A stretch of DNA of 64,000 bases. It comes from Amblyomma americanum. Taxonomy: Eukaryota > Arthropoda > Arachnida > Ixodida > Ixodidae. The stretch is taken from the NCBI RefSeq assembly GCF_052857255.1, contig NC_135498.1, positions 116,908,281 through 116,972,280 of the forward strand, given 5' to 3'. The position numbers and the translations under genes are program-made. Below are positions 43,791 to 58,790 of this stretch, in pieces (position 1 is the first letter of the stretch; each line of letters starts with the position of its first letter). The notes under the pieces were generated by a model. That model was not told the DNA's origin, did no database searches, and worked only from the letters and a program-made list of their open reading frames with translations.

Positions 43791-44750
43791 GGATGTATTG
43801 GCATATACGCTAGCAAAAGTGCCGGTCAGCCACGCGGAACTCTATTGCTGACAGCTTTCAGAATGAGGTCCCCGATTTCCTGGTTCCAACCGTAGTTGTT
43901 CTTTTGTGGCAACGAATTTTTCACGAAGTGTAATCTCGCACGGTTCCCAACGATCGCCTTTTCGAGTTTTGCAGTTAAACCGCTGTGCCATGTGCCTGCA
44001 CAGGGCCCACACACGTTGATCGCGGCGCCCAATCGCACGACAAGCTATACCTGCGTCACCTAGACATGCTTGCCTCAACCGTTTCAATCGTATCTACGCG
44101 TATGAGCAGCCGATCTGAACGGTGGCGCCTGGGACGCTTACCTTTTTGGCAGAATATCAAGATTGCTGCTTGATGAAAAAACACGTCGACTCTTTAGATT
44201 CTTCTAGATCCGCGTGCGCGCTGTGCTTGTACGGAATCTGACTTGTATGCCCTAACGCCGATATTGATTAGAAGGCAGCTGAAGCGTTTTCTTTTTAGAA
44301 TGAATTTAGATTCTAGGAATGTAGTATATGAAACTTGTAGGTAAGAGATTTTCAGTCTTCTTTTTTTTTTGCGCTAGCATATAGAAAGGTGACATAATGG
44401 TCCAACAATGACGAGACAATACGCAGGCTTTTCTGCTCGCAGTCTATTTCTTGGAGAAGATTGGTATAGCTGTCATCTTGAGGAAGATTTTAAACTTGCA
44501 AAGCCTTCGCCGACCTATTTCAAGGTCTCGTGGGATACCGCCAAGCAACGCTCCGCGGTGTTCGGTGCCTTTTATTTTTTTATCCCTAGCAAACGTCGCT
44601 GCTTCACAATTGTCCCTCTTGTAACATTACTTGCACTGCACTTGTATCGTTGATCTAAGATCAATTCCACCAACCAGTTGTTTCAACCCCGTCATTATGA
44701 ATGATGGGAGGCGAGCGAAAATAAGCTCTGCGCTGAAAATGGCTCTCATC
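43791..44750. other. Intergenic; no gene recognised
   Basis: No coding frame with family resemblance and no recognised repeat. Confidence 0.4.
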
Positions 44751-44754
44751 ATTC

Positions 44755-45185
44755 CTTTTCACACGTCATCATCATCATCACCACCATCAGCCTGACTGCG
44801 CCCTGCGCAGGCCAACGGCCCTTCGCATATTTCTCTAATTAACACTGTCTTGTGCCAGCTGCGACCACCCTATCCCCGAAAACTTCTTAATCTCATCCGC
44901 CCACCTAACCTTCTATCGCCCCCTGCTACGCTTGCTTTCTGTTGGAATCCAGTCCGTTACCACTAAGGACAATTGGTTACCTTGCCTTCCCATTACATGC
45001 CCTGCCCAAACCCATTTCTTCCTCTCGAGTTCGACTAGGATGTCATTATTCCGCGTTTTTTTTTCAACCCACACTGCCTTTTTCTTGTTTCTTAACGTTA
45101 AGCCTATCATTTTCTTTTCCTTAGCTCGCTGCGTTGTTCTTAAATTCAACCCTTTTTCTTATCCTCCGCGTTTTCATACCTATGT
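44755..45185 (-). pseudogene. RTE-type retrotransposon 3' end
   Basis: The minus-strand frame 44913-45149 gives NLRTTQRAKEKKMIGLTL, ERKKWVWAGHVMGRQGNQLSL and WIPTESKRSRGR, the same C-terminal RTE blocks as at 27481-28080. A (atg)n-type tail is at 44768-44785. It is a 5'-truncated dead copy. Confidence 0.82.
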
Positions 45186-48100
45186 AGCGGTTACAGCTAG
45201 ATCTTCATCTCAAGTAGAGCTATTGAACGCATCATCATATTTCAGCTCAGTGGCGGAGGTAATTGAATGGTGTGCTTGTCGATTTCAAACCAACAGAAAC
45301 GCATCTAAAACTTGTCAAAATCTGTGGGGCCCTGCAATCGTCTCTGCAAAGCGCAGCGCAGTCAGCCGATGAGAAGCACACATGAAGCGCCCACAGAGCC
45401 TGCGTGTGCTGCATGTTTATTTCTCCTCGTCGCCATCACCTCGCTGCGTTCTACTTTAAATAACTGTGTCGCACCGACTTGCTCCACAGATCATACTTCA
45501 GGCCTTGATATCGGGGTTGCAGTTTCGCCCGCCGCTTCAGCGCAGGTTTCGCGAAGCGTGCTCGCGTTTCGCATCGAAGCGATCCGAAGCTCGCTGTTGT
45601 AAACAGGAAAGACGACACGATGCACAGCTGCTATGCGTCTCGTGCACGCGGCGGTCCCGTCGGGCGCAGATAGGAGCAGCAGGTGCCTCCTGTCTGCGCA
45701 CTGCTCGGACGAGGGCAGCCGAGTGCGAGTCCTTGGCTGGTGGACGTGACCGTCGTGACCGGACCGCGTTCCGGCTCGAGACGGCGCCGCGCACGACTCG
45801 GCGGACGCGCCGACTCGGCACAGTCAGCGCGCGACGCCGATGCTTTGAGTGGACTGCCGCCCGGCATACTCGCTTGCGGTGCATAGTTATTCGAAGTGCG
45901 CACAGCGCAGCCGATATTAGGCGCCTCTTCGTAAATCATGCCTTCTTTTGAGGTCGGGAACTTCTGAAGATCCCGATGTTTTATGGCTTGTTCTGCTGGA
46001 GCGCCGCCGTGGTGCGCAGGCAATACCTCGATCGATTTATGCATCAGAAGGCTTTAGAGAATCAACGAGATATACGGTTACGCGGAAGGCAACCAAAAAT
46101 CATGATTCCCAACACGGAGGAAGATTTTTCCCCGCCAAGCGGTTTTGCATCCCTTGAACTCCCGACTTTCACATTGTTGACTATGCGATACTTGATGTCG
46201 GAGAATACATGCGGCAGTATGATGGGAAGTAGCCCTTGCACACGTTCACGACATATAAAGTCACTCCTTTCGCGTATGAGACGGACGTACAATCACCCAA
46301 AGGTGACTGCAATGTGCTGCCGCTGTTTCTTTTTTGCAAGCTATGGAACTTTGACGCACTGCCAATGTCTCGTTTGCAAAGAACTCACTGAAATATGACT
46401 TTGAAGTGCTTTATGGTAATGCCATTCGCACTACGCTCCTCAGAGCGGTAATATGGAAAGTATTTTTTGTTTGCGCTGAAATAAAAAACTAAAATCGCAT
46501 ATATGCCGTTGCAAAGCTTCTATTCCATATCTAGTTCGTGAGTGTCTATGTACGATGTAAGAACTTTGAAACGAATTTTCGTAAGAGTATGGCTAAGTTA
46601 CACATGTTCTGTACCGTGCAGTGGTGTTTTCTTCGCCAGGAAAAATGGACACAGTATTGTAGGTGGGCGTGCTCCTCTTGCGCAGGCAGTTGTAAGACCA
46701 CTGGGTTTCCTTTTAGATACGACAACCGAGGTCGTACAGATGCTACAAATCTCGGCAGTGTGAAAGCTTGCCTCTTTATTCCTTGAGAGCGTTGGCATGC
46801 GACCGCACGGCAAGATGGGCTCAAAGGATCGCCCTAATCTAGCGACTTCGGAAAATGCGATGTCTACCAGATCCTGCAAGCTTTCGGCGAATCCTTCCCA
46901 TTAATTCTTGGGGAGAAAGCAACTGGCCTTAACTCACGAGTTTTTCGAGCTCTGAATTTTTGTGAGAATATGACTAAGCTTGAGGAGACGGCGCTTGCAA
47001 GTGTCTACGCGTCAGTACATTAGAACAAATAGTCGTAGTTGATCGAAGAGATAAGTATCCGAAGCCCTGAGTGAAAACACTTATTCAACCTGCGCTCACC
47101 CAGCCCAGTAAAAACATTAGCCCGAGCAATGAGAAAAAAAAAGTACGCGCTTTAGCTGGGGTAGACAACATACTAGTGGCCATCAATCGACACATCGGCG
47201 CCCTGGTATTACATGCGTAGGTGCAAGCAGCAGCACGGCGAGAAAAGAAAAGGAAACAAGATTGCGTGAAGCAAAACATAAACATCGGCGCGTCTCGATG
47301 CAGCAAGCGACATCAGCATCTCAAGGTCCACGCTGCTGCCTCGGGACACAGTGGCAGGGGACGCGGGACGTGCGGGCTCGCCTAGACTTCGGCAAACGTT
47401 TAGACCGCAGCGACGCGCGTCACTCGTCTCCGCATTGGGGCCAATCAACGAGAGGACGCCGCCGTTAGCAGCCTTTTCAAGACTGGCCGCACCGCTGTTG
47501 ACCCGGCGCAACGGGCGCGAGTGTCCACTCAGAACAACACCTACAAGGGCCAGAGAAGAGGGCTCTCCAAGGGCGCCAGTGCAGGCATTCCGCGTCGTTT
47601 CTTCACCACCTGTCGTGTGCACACATACGGCCGCTCTCGAGGGAACCGCGTGGGTGCTTCCGTGGATGCCGAAACAGCGGCCGCTTCTCTTCTACCACGC
47701 AAACACCGCCGGTGTCGTCATGCCATGAGTGGAGGCTCAGCGTGCCGGTTACTCGCCTGTCTCGCTTTCTCTTTCACCGTTCACCGACTGCTTACGCGCG
47801 CGCGCTGCTTGCGTCGCTCTTATCGATTGCTGCTTCTTATCTTGCTTCGATGAAGGCCTCCGGACGCTCCCCTTTTTAAAGCTTTGGAATCACTTCAGAC
47901 ATAGCTTGAGAGTGCGAGACTACAACGAAGCCTTTCACGAGTGTCTTGCGGGATCATATTTAGCTTTTGATGCAGCCGAAGCGGCCAAAGAGCGATAATG
48001 GTACCAATGAACACGGTATACCTGAATGGACGCTAAGTAGCGAAACCAATCGCACTGCATGCTTCGCGGAAGCTGGACAATGTCGAAGAATCTATTTGTT

Positions 48101-48223
48101 GCATCAACGCTATGGAAGCTAAAAGCGAAGAAAGAGAAACCATAAAGAGCAGTTTCTATTTATTAAGGGAGGTATGCTACTGACGGCTGTATCGACGCAT
48201 TCCCGTCCGCGGAATTCTATGCG
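45186..48223. other. Intergenic with two GC-rich islands (45460-45900, 47200-47850)
   Basis: Both islands are CpG-dense compared with their surroundings and have overlapping open frames on both strands, as GC-rich DNA does. They could be promoter or 5' exon regions of genes extending outside the window, or repeat remnants. No protein family is recognisable and no splice-coherent model could be built. Confidence 0.3.
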
Positions 48224-49861
<1,638 letters not shown>

Positions 49862-49868
49862 GAAATTA

Positions 49869-50110
49869 TTTACAGTATTTATGTGGGGTTTAACGTCCCG
49901 AAGGTGGACATCGGCATGAGATACGCCGTATTGGGGGGGCCATGCAGTTTTTCCACCAAGTAGAATCTTTCCACGCGCACTGACATCGCAAACACAAGAG
50001 CATGTCTGGATATCGTCTCCATCTAAATGCAGTCCCCCGCCCGAGATTAAATCCCTCGACCGTGGGCTTAGCAGCCAATTCCATAGCTACTAGACCACCG
50101 TGGCGAGTTA
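49869..50110 (-). repeat. tRNA-derived SINE (family D-like)
   Basis: Read on the minus strand: a degenerate tRNA head (cacggtggtctagtagctatg, then a weak B box), body with gatgtcagtgcgcgtgg, and 3' end ttcgggacgttaaaccccac. It is flanked by 7-bp repeats gaaatta at 49862-49868 and 50111-50117. Confidence 0.85.
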
Positions 50111-50117
50111 GAAATTA

Positions 50118-53100
50118 ATAACAGTTACGTTTAGCGGCGTAAGCAGTACTAATGTCACAATACAAAAATACTCGGAGCCGAAAGGCCTCGGAGTCTAAAG
50201 CCTTCACCGTCCAGAAACCTCCACCACCAGCCCTCCGAACCCTCTTGGCTAGGGGGCTTCCCAATCACTTATCCTCAGATGTACCTTACAAAAGCAACAC
50301 CCACCACTAAACCACATATATCCACCCTACACAAGGCGTCCACTCACTAAAAGACCGAACAGCAGCAGGACGAAAATGCGGCCGCGAAATCGCATTCAAA
50401 CACGCAGTGGGAAATCTAGCTGCCATCCAGAAGCACCGCCACCAGCCACCTCACCAACCCACCGCCATAGCTTGGGGCCATTTTGGTCAAGTTCTTTTAG
50501 GCTGGATATCATTCGGAAGGAAACATCCGGAATGTTCCGGAAACGCTCAGCTTCATGTTCTCATGCATGTCCGTGTTCAGGTCAGCCACGGTTTCCAGGC
50601 TATCTTCGTCTTAACTTGTCAAAAATGAGTGCTATTTCACGCTTGAGACACATCGCTGCACCACAGCGCAGCTACCAGACTATCCGTCTCTCTCACAATG
50701 TGGAAATCATACGAAAAAATTTGCCACATCAGCGCCCTTTCTAGAGGGCCTAATCCTGTTCGCACACTGCCAAGGTCTACCTGCATGGCGTGGTAGTTTT
50801 ATTTGCTTCACCTGGGCGGAGCTTGATAAATCTAGAGGCTTTGCTAACGAAGACCTGATTTCGTAACGACTGGCTTTGGATCCAATTAGAGCTCGTTTGA
50901 CAGGATATATGCTACAAGGTGTCGCAATATATAACCCGAAATTACACCTGCAGTCCGTTGTGCGCTGGGGTACTGATTGTACTCCAGTATTCAGACAATA
51001 AACTGCCTAATAGCAGCGAGTCGATCTTGACGAGAAGGCTATTCTATCGGTTTCAACCTTGTTACTGTGTGTTGTGGTAACGTAGCTGCAATCGCCTTCC
51101 GAGACTGCGTGTTGAAGCTGCAAAGCAATTGCAGAAGCATGTCATATTTCCCGTTGCCTTGAGAGGGAGGTTAAACAATGTGTTTGAACTCATGCAGAGT
51201 TATCACTACGTGTCCTAGTCTCTATGAACGGATTTTCTATTAAACGATGCGTAGAAATCTTCTCTACTGTCCGTATCACTCTGAAAAGTTTATCCTGACT
51301 AGACGCTGCAAGGAAGCCGCAAAAGGGTCCTATCAATTTCATACGTGTTTCTTCCCTGCACAGTGCTCCTTCTTATTGATACGAGACAAAGTGTATCGAA
51401 AAATATCTAGCCTGAACGGCAGTGATATTGATTACGACCGGCCTTGAAGCCTCCGCTTCCTGCATCCTGCTATTATAGTGGTAGTATTTAGAGCTCCTTC
51501 TCTAGTGCTGAGGCCAAGTAGGAACGCAAGTGGACGGTGTAATTTGGAGGGACACAAGGTGCATTTAAGCACACTGAATGAATCGTTGTCTTAGTGCTAC
51601 AGGCACGACTTGCATCACGTAGTGCCCCTTATCTTATATGGAAAGAAGTGGCCGGAAGAGCGCAAGGCTGGAAGCCCGAATAATTATCTTCCTTGTGCCG
51701 TCGCCCTTCTGCCACCTCTGAGTGGCAAGTTAGCTAGAGCCGCAGCCGGGGTAATAAATTGGCGATTAGGTACTTAAAGAATTGACCATCAATTGGTTAT
51801 GCGTGAGAAAACAATGTGCTCTGCGGAATCTTTCGTGAGTGTTGGCGAGAAGTTTTCGTCGGTTGAGCTGCCCGACGATTCCGCACATTAACTTGCGGCC
51901 TTGTGCAGAGCAAAACGCAGTATACGCTGAGCCGTACGTGACCGCCATAGAAGATTGCGTCGATCGCCAAAGCCTGAATAAGACTCAGTTTAGCACAGAA
52001 TTTTTCAGTGTAACTGTGCATAGTTTGTGCCGACACTAATGTCGCTACGGGCGTCACTCTTTATTCCCGCTCAAAGTCAATCCTCATTCCCCTTCAGCTG
52101 GTGCAAAAGCTCTTTTATGTTAAAGCGAAGAACATATTCCTTTTTGCATATTACACTGTTATCAGCAGTTTTGCATATGGCTAGTCCAGGTAGCAAGGTT
52201 AATCGTCGAATATCTAGATGCATCGAAGCTGGCGGATAAATTTGCATCTGCATGGATTCATATATAAATTGATGAATAATACCTATTCATTTACATTCGG
52301 GACTTCTGCAGACAACTCTGAATCTAACAAAAGAAGGTCTAGACATGACGAATTCTCAGTAATGAAACCTCCGATATCCAATTTTCGCTGAAAACAGCAA
52401 ACCAAATCAACATTTAAAACATCTCGGGTGCTCAGGAATGCAGCTGTGAAGGCAAACACTGGTTTATCATTTCTTTCTCCGTTTAGTTACCAAGATGTTC
52501 ACTCCGGTCGTTAAATATCGCTAGCACTTCGTACTCCGTCGTGTTTTTTTCCGCAAAATTTGCGCAAAGTCACTTTAATAAACATGTTTTCGTAAAAGTA
52601 ACTTTTTTTCACAGAAACTCTGAAGGGATTTATAAAATAACAGTATGTGAGCACAAACCAGTGAATTCTCTCTCTTGTTCGCAGTATAGAGCCCATTGTA
52701 TTGCTCGATCCTTCGCTAATGACTCTAGCGTCAAATCCATGGTTCCCAAACGCATCACCCATTTGGTCTCCAGCACGCTGTGCGGCTGTCGCGGCTTCCT
52801 CGTTGTCCGACGAGATGTTACCGAAGTTGGTTCTCTACATGAACGTCAATGTACAGCGATCGCACTTCCTCCTCTTTCGGTTTTTACGATGCCCACAACA
52901 AAGCAATCGCCGCTTCGGCGCACAAATTTTCTGCGCCCTTTCATTTCATACTTGACTGTAAGGGTTGACACTCTTTCTCTGTACTTTTAGGCACCATATC
53001 CTTCCCCTGCAGCATATTCTCCCTACACTGGCGCGATTCTCATCGCCCTTAGCTGGTAATGCTTGTATTAAGTTTTAAAACGAAAGAAATGGGGATAATC

Positions 53101-53963
53101 TAATCGTGTAAGGTACAACAAATGAACGTTTTTGAAAATACCTTAAAATTGCTGCATGCATGCAGCTCAGAAATGTTTTTTCGTACTTAATGTTCAATAC
53201 ATGCATCGTAGGATATATTACATGGATATACGGGAGGAATAAGTAGTTTTTCTTTACGACACGTTACGGTCGGGATACTCTTCACAACGGATGAAGGTGC
53301 CACTGTGAAATACTCATCTTTTTGTCTTCTGCGGGGATGACAGCAAGAGAGAAACATTATTCCCACTGCAACCCTTTGCGGGCAACCTAAAGGAGGTAGG
53401 ACGTTATGCCCCGTTGTGAACTATATGGTCTTCTCATGATGCGCCTAATTTTTAGAACGCTGTTTGAGACCAGCGCTAGTAGGTCGCTTCTGCAGCGATA
53501 ATAGCGCAATAGCCATCTGCATAGACTGAAGTGTTACGAGCCAAGGGTGGAAACGAGTGAGCACGCCGGTCATTAGCGGCTGCCCCCACGTTCTCATTGT
53601 CGCGAGACACGGGCTGGGCAACATTATTTTTCTTTCTTTTTTTCTCTGCCCACACTAATATATGTCACGAGACACAAACTGGATAGGCATTCTCTCCGCG
53701 ACCTGCTATTGCGGACGGACAACCTTGCATGGACGAGGACACACGAAGCCAGCGCCAAGGTTATGGAGTACTCACTAGTTTTTGCACAGCTGGCCACAAA
53801 CATTGGCGACACCCTGCGAGCTAATGAACAACCTGTTGTCACTGGTGTGCTAGGCACGAATTTTTTGGTTCGGTTCGTTGTCCATAACCGACCCAAAAGA
53901 CAGATGTGACAACAATCTGGCTATGCAGGAACAAGGCTCATCTACCGCGAAACCTTGATTTAA
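50118..53963. other. Intergenic; no gene recognised
   Basis: Mixed composition. Frames of up to 149 codons (for example 52541-52990) have no recognisable domain, and codon context does not suggest exons. No repeat family shared with the rest of the window was noticed. Confidence 0.35.
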
Positions 53964-54205
53964 TAAATCATCATCATCAGCCTGACTACGTCTACTGAAG
54001 GGTAAAGGCCTCTTCCATATCCCTCAAACCAACCCTGTCCCATTGCCAGCTGCGGCCGCTTTATCCCCACAAACTTCTTAATCTCATCCGCCCACCTAAT
54101 CTTCTGTGACCCCCTGCTACGCTTGCTTTCTCTTTGAATCCAGTCCGTTACCACTAAGGATCAGGGGTTTTCTTCCATTTGCATTACATACCTTGCTTAT
54201 CTGCT
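53964..54205 (-). pseudogene. RTE-type retrotransposon 3' fragment
   Basis: The minus-strand frame 53960-54154 gives VTDWIQRESKRSRG, KIRWADEIKKFVGI and a terminal VVRLMMM from the (atg)n tail. It matches the last part of the copies at 27481-28080 and 44755-45185. It is a short dead fragment. Confidence 0.8.
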
Positions 54206-56325
54206 GCTACAGCTGGGCTGGGCAAGAAATCAGGACATTGAAAAAGCTCGGTTGTAACCCGCTCAGACAGGCGTCTTTCCAGCGCCGCCAGGGGTTGCGA
54301 GAGCTCAAAAAATGTGTTCACTCAAATTTTTTTATTGCATTTTCACTAATAAAATGCCCGTACTATAGTTTTTCTTTCAGCGAAACCGGGAAGAGAGAGG
54401 GCCGGCGAATTTTGCACAAAAATGAGTACTCACAAAACTTGAGTACGACCGACCCGGAGAGCCACACAGAGAGAAAAACCAATTTAGCGATGCTTACCCC
54501 CATCATTTCAGCTAGCAGGCCTCACTTTCAACCTCCGTCCTACGGAAGGAAATTCATTGCCTTTTCTACGCAAAAAATGCTGGGAACGTTGTTAGCGCTG
54601 CAGAGACTTGAGCTTAGAAAAGATAGGTAAACGTAGTCTGAGCTCCTATCACCGCGACAGCAGTCGCGTCACGAATAGCAAGCAGGCTTAACGTTAGCAC
54701 ACTAGTCGAATATTAACAACACAAAAAGTCTCTCGGTCCATTTATTCGTGGCCTTTCAAGGCTTTTGAACAAAAGCTACCTCGCGTACGGCAGCAAATAG
54801 AGTCCGCGTTGTGCCGGCTAGAATTCATTTCAGTTTGCCTCGACAAGCAAAAAAAAAAAAACAGAAAACGACCGTGGACAACTCGTGATTCAAAGTTCTT
54901 TCGTAGGTAACGACATAAGCAAGGTGCACGCTTGACACAGTCACGTATACAAGGCATTGACCGAAACAAGCCCACTGTCGACCCCGTTTAAATGCAAATC
55001 GTTCCCGCCAGGCAAACACGAACAGCGGCTGATTTCACGCAAGCTTAGCACTCGCTGTCGCCGCCGGCGCTCGCACATGGACGTTCCGTGAACTGCTTTC
55101 GGTGTGGACTTGTGCTGGCGTGTCCCATTCAGAAGGTAGCCGGCGTGTTTGCCTGCACGCGCACGCAGAACGCGCAAATACTCCAACGGGGGAGCGACGT
55201 TCACGGCTGTCGCGTCCAGCGTTCGCTTCGTGCCCCTGAGCTGGCCGACCGTCGAACTAGAGGGGTCGGTCAAGGACGATGCCTCCCCGTAGAGACAAGC
55301 ACACGGCCTTTGCCGTCGCCGTCATCGTTTATGCCCGCGTTTGTTTTGAACTGCGCCTCAAGGTACGGAGGCGGTTGTATCGGCTCTTAATGAGGGCACC
55401 GGGACGTTGGAGCGTGGGCATGACTACAGTGAACGGGTGTTTATGTCCCCAAGGAAGAGGCGGGAAGGACAAGTTAATTAGTTTCAGTACTGAGCGGGTC
55501 TGAGCGTTGTGTTTTGTTTTATTTCATCGCAAATACCTTGTTAATTATTGACGTTAATTTCTTATACAGGTGTGGCTCGACTACACATCGTTAAAGGGAC
55601 ACCTAACCGTTGGCTTGCGCTCCGATTCCGAGTGGCACTCATCCTCTCTCCATTTTATCTCTCTCTCATCATTACCTCCTGTGGCCCAGTTCCGCTGCTG
55701 GTAACTCTGTGCATGCTGCCTTGCTTGAGAGCCCTGCTTTAGGACAACCTCTGCGGTTTCTCCTTCAACAAACCTTCGATTCATTCGCATTCGCTATAAC
55801 GAACCGAACAGAAAACAGAATAAATATGCGTCGTCCAATGTTCCGTCTTCCAATAGCGAATCGAATACCCTGCAATATATTTGATTCGCTGAACGGCTCA
55901 AATAGTGTCCGCTCAAATTTATTCAAACGAATCGAATATATTCTCGAACAGTTTTGGAATAACTGGCAGGAATTCAGAATCGGAAACGGCGTAGGCTCCA
56001 TTCCGACGCCGCGAAGCATGCTTCCATGCTCGGCCTGCGCGGAATAAAGGGTTCAGATGCACAATGTGGTCCACTACTGCGGTGCCATTCAGGATGCTCA
56101 AATATGTTGGCCAAGGCTGGCTGATACGGCGGCAATGACCAGGCAGATTTAGCAAACCGCGTCTTGTTGCCCGATTTCTCATGCTATGGCTAATGCGTAG
56201 CTCTCGTCTTTGTTATCTACTCCGATGTGGCGCGACTTTACTCGTTGTCGTCATTACTAGCAAATGCTAATCGCACTATCAGTATCACATTAAGGTCACA
56301 GAGAATTCACTGACTTCGTGTTGAG
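54206..56325. other. Intergenic; GC-rich island at 55020-55460 and ATTCG-rich patch at 55765-56010
   Basis: The GC-rich island has no recognisable frame. The 55765-56010 patch is rich in attcg/cgaat words (gattcattcgcattcg, gaatcgaatatattctcg) and partly self-complementary; similar words recur at 58880-58940, suggesting a decayed inverted-repeat element. Confidence 0.35.
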
Positions 56326-56664
56326 TATTTCTCATCATTATTACCCTCACTACACCCACTGCAGGGCAAAGGCCTCTCCCATGTGTCTCTAATTAACACT
56401 GTCCTTTGCCAGCTGAGCCCACAATATGCCTGCAAACTTCCTTATCTCATCCGCCCACCTAACCTTCGGCCGCACCCTGCTACGCTTCCCTGCCCTTGGT
56501 ATCCACTCCGTTACTCTTAAAGACCAGCGGTTATCTTGCCTTCGCATTGCATGCTCTGCCCAAGCCCATTTCTTCCTCCTGATTTCGTCTAGTATATCAT
56601 TAACCCGTGTTTGATCCCTCATTGACTCTGCCCGTTTCCGATGTCTTAACGTTTCGCCCATCAT

Positions 56665-56666
56665 TT

Positions 56667-56737
<71 letters not shown>

Positions 56738-56738
56738 T
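56665..56738. repeat. (ATTT)n microsatellite
   Basis: About 18 tandem attt units splitting the RTE fragment between the codons for an 'MMGETLRHRKR' stretch and its upstream part. Confidence 0.95.
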
Positions 56739-57948
56739 GTACCCACAGTACCCAGGGGCATTACAGGGGTGGGGGGGGGGCGCGGTGTACAAAGCAAAAA
56801 AAAATTACAATGGCAGTCCCAATGACAATGCGAACCATTGCCAGTATTATTAACAAGAAATGAAGATAAAGCATTCCATTCTCAAGCAGTGTGAGGATAA
56901 AAGGACATTTTGAACCAATCGGTTCTTGATCTGAATTCGCGCACTTTATGGTTATTGATCAACCCGCTCGGATCTGTATAGTGTGGATGAAAAATGTACT
57001 TCTCTCTTTCCACAGCCCGCTGCGTTGTCCTTAACTTGAGCTGAACTCTTTTCGTTAGCCTCCACGTTTCTGCCCCGTACGTTTTTCATATACAACCAGT
57101 GTTCATTGAGCGAAGTGCTGCCCGCTCTATACCGGTGCCAGCGCTTTGCACGAGCCACAACGAGCTGACGCTCCAAACCTGCCCGGACTCCCGTCTCAAG
57201 TGATGCGGGCGGTAATGGGACCTCTTTTTTCAGTTTAGGTATCGAAAACTCTGATTTTTGCGTGCTCTTGGCACCTTAAGTGTTCGAAACTGGAACGTAA
57301 TGTTTTGTGGCTTACAGAATCCGGGGGTGTACTACGAAAAAACAACCTTTTTACGGTTTGAAAAATTTCGGCCAAGAAGGCCTTTAACCCTTGTTTGTTC
57401 CATGATTCACTCTGCCAGCTTCCGGTTTCTTAACTTTAAACCTATCATCTTTCTTTCCAAAGCTCGCTGTGTTACCCCGAGCCAAAGCTGAACCCTTTTT
57501 GTTAGCCTCCATGTTTCTGCCTCAGAAGTGAGTGCAGGTCACACAGAGCATTTTTATGCTGTTCTCTTGAGCCAAATTGGTTAACTGCGATTCATTACCG
57601 GAGAGAACCTGCTATATGTGTTCCACCAATTCTTATTCTTCTAGTTATCCGTCCCATGATCCGGGTCAGCGGTCACTACTTGCCCTAAGTAGACGTATTC
57701 TCTTACCACTACCAGTACCTCGCTACAAATTGTGAACTGCTGTTCCTTTGCGAGACTCTTGAACCTTACTTTGGTTATCCGCATGTCAATTCTTAGACCC
57801 ACGATGTTGTTCTGCCTCTCTAACTCATTGGTGATGCTTTTCAGCTCATTTGCTGAGTGACTTAGCAAGGCGATGTAATCAGCGAATCGCAGATTACTAA
57901 GGTATGTAGTCGAGGGTTCGACGGCGTACCGTCTGGTCAGGAATCATG

Positions 57949-58084
57949 GTGATGAGGATTGCTAATCACTGGCCAAAGTCAAAAGATGAAAACACATTTC
58001 GGGAGCACTACAAGGGAGCCGTAGTGCTCCCGAACCGTCTTTTCATCTTTTGACTTGGCCAGCGACAAGCAAACCTCATCATTA
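57949..58084. repeat. 65-bp inverted duplication inside the RTE fragment
   Basis: 57949-58013 and 58020-58084 mirror each other (gtcaaaagatgaaaa... and cgggagcactac against gtagtgctcccg...ttttcatcttttgac) with a loop of about six bases. The right arm is the RTE coding sequence; the left arm is an inverted copy of it. Confidence 0.8.
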
Positions 58085-58790
58085 CTAATGTATTCTCTAC
58101 TAACTCTTATCCCCGACAGTTCCCAATCCAGTCCTCGGAACACCTCCTGTAAACAAGCGGTGAATAGCATTGGCGAGATCCTGTCTCCCTGATTGAAGCC
58201 CTTCCTTATTAGAATTTTATTGCTTATTTTACGGTCTATGGTAGCCGTGCAGTCGTTATAGATATATTTCAGTATTCTCACACAAGACTCTTCCACACCC
58301 TTATTCGCAGTGCCTGCATGACTGCTCGTGTTTCCACTGAGTAGAATGATTTCTATTAATTAGTGAAGGCTATATATAGGGGTGGTTATATTCTGCTGAT
58401 TTTTCTATCCCCTGGTTTATAGTGTGAATATAGTCTATTGGCGAATATCTTTTACGAAAGCCTCACTGATCATTCGGTTCATTGAAGCCTAAGGTTGCTC
58501 TGACTCTATTTGCGATGACCTTAGGAAAGATTTTGTGGGCAACGGGCAGTAAGCTGATCGCTCTGTAATTTTTTCAACTCCTGGACGTCTCTTTTTTCAT
58601 GGTCTAAGATAACGACGGCGTTCTTCCAAGCTTCTGGCACGCTTGAAGTCATAAGGGGTTTGCGTTACAGGGTGTCTAGTTTTTATAGCACAGTCTCCTG
58701 TCCGTCAATTAACATGTCTGCGGTTACCTGATGTCCATCAGGTTTTAGCGCCATAGGGTACGGCGGCGGACCGTCGCGACTCTTGAAGCT

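Larger units (their letters stand above)
56330..58790 (-). pseudogene. RTE-type retrotransposon, mosaic with internal insertions
   Basis: Minus-strand remnants in element order include PDGHQVTADMLI (about 58760), SVPEAWKNAVVVI, RKGFNQGDRISPMLFTACLQEVF (frame 57979-58296), a degraded catalytic region SNDEVCLSLAKSKDE, the NELERQNNIVGLRIDMRITKV frame (57641-57868), GQVVTADPDHG, then after disruption KRAESMRDQTRV, KWAWAEHAMRRQDNRWSL and PRAGKRSRVRPKVRWADEI (56389-56664). An ATTT repeat and about 260 bp of unrelated sequence split it at 56665-57000, and blocks near 57050 and 57430-57530 repeat the same domain, so at least two copies are joined. Confidence 0.8.
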
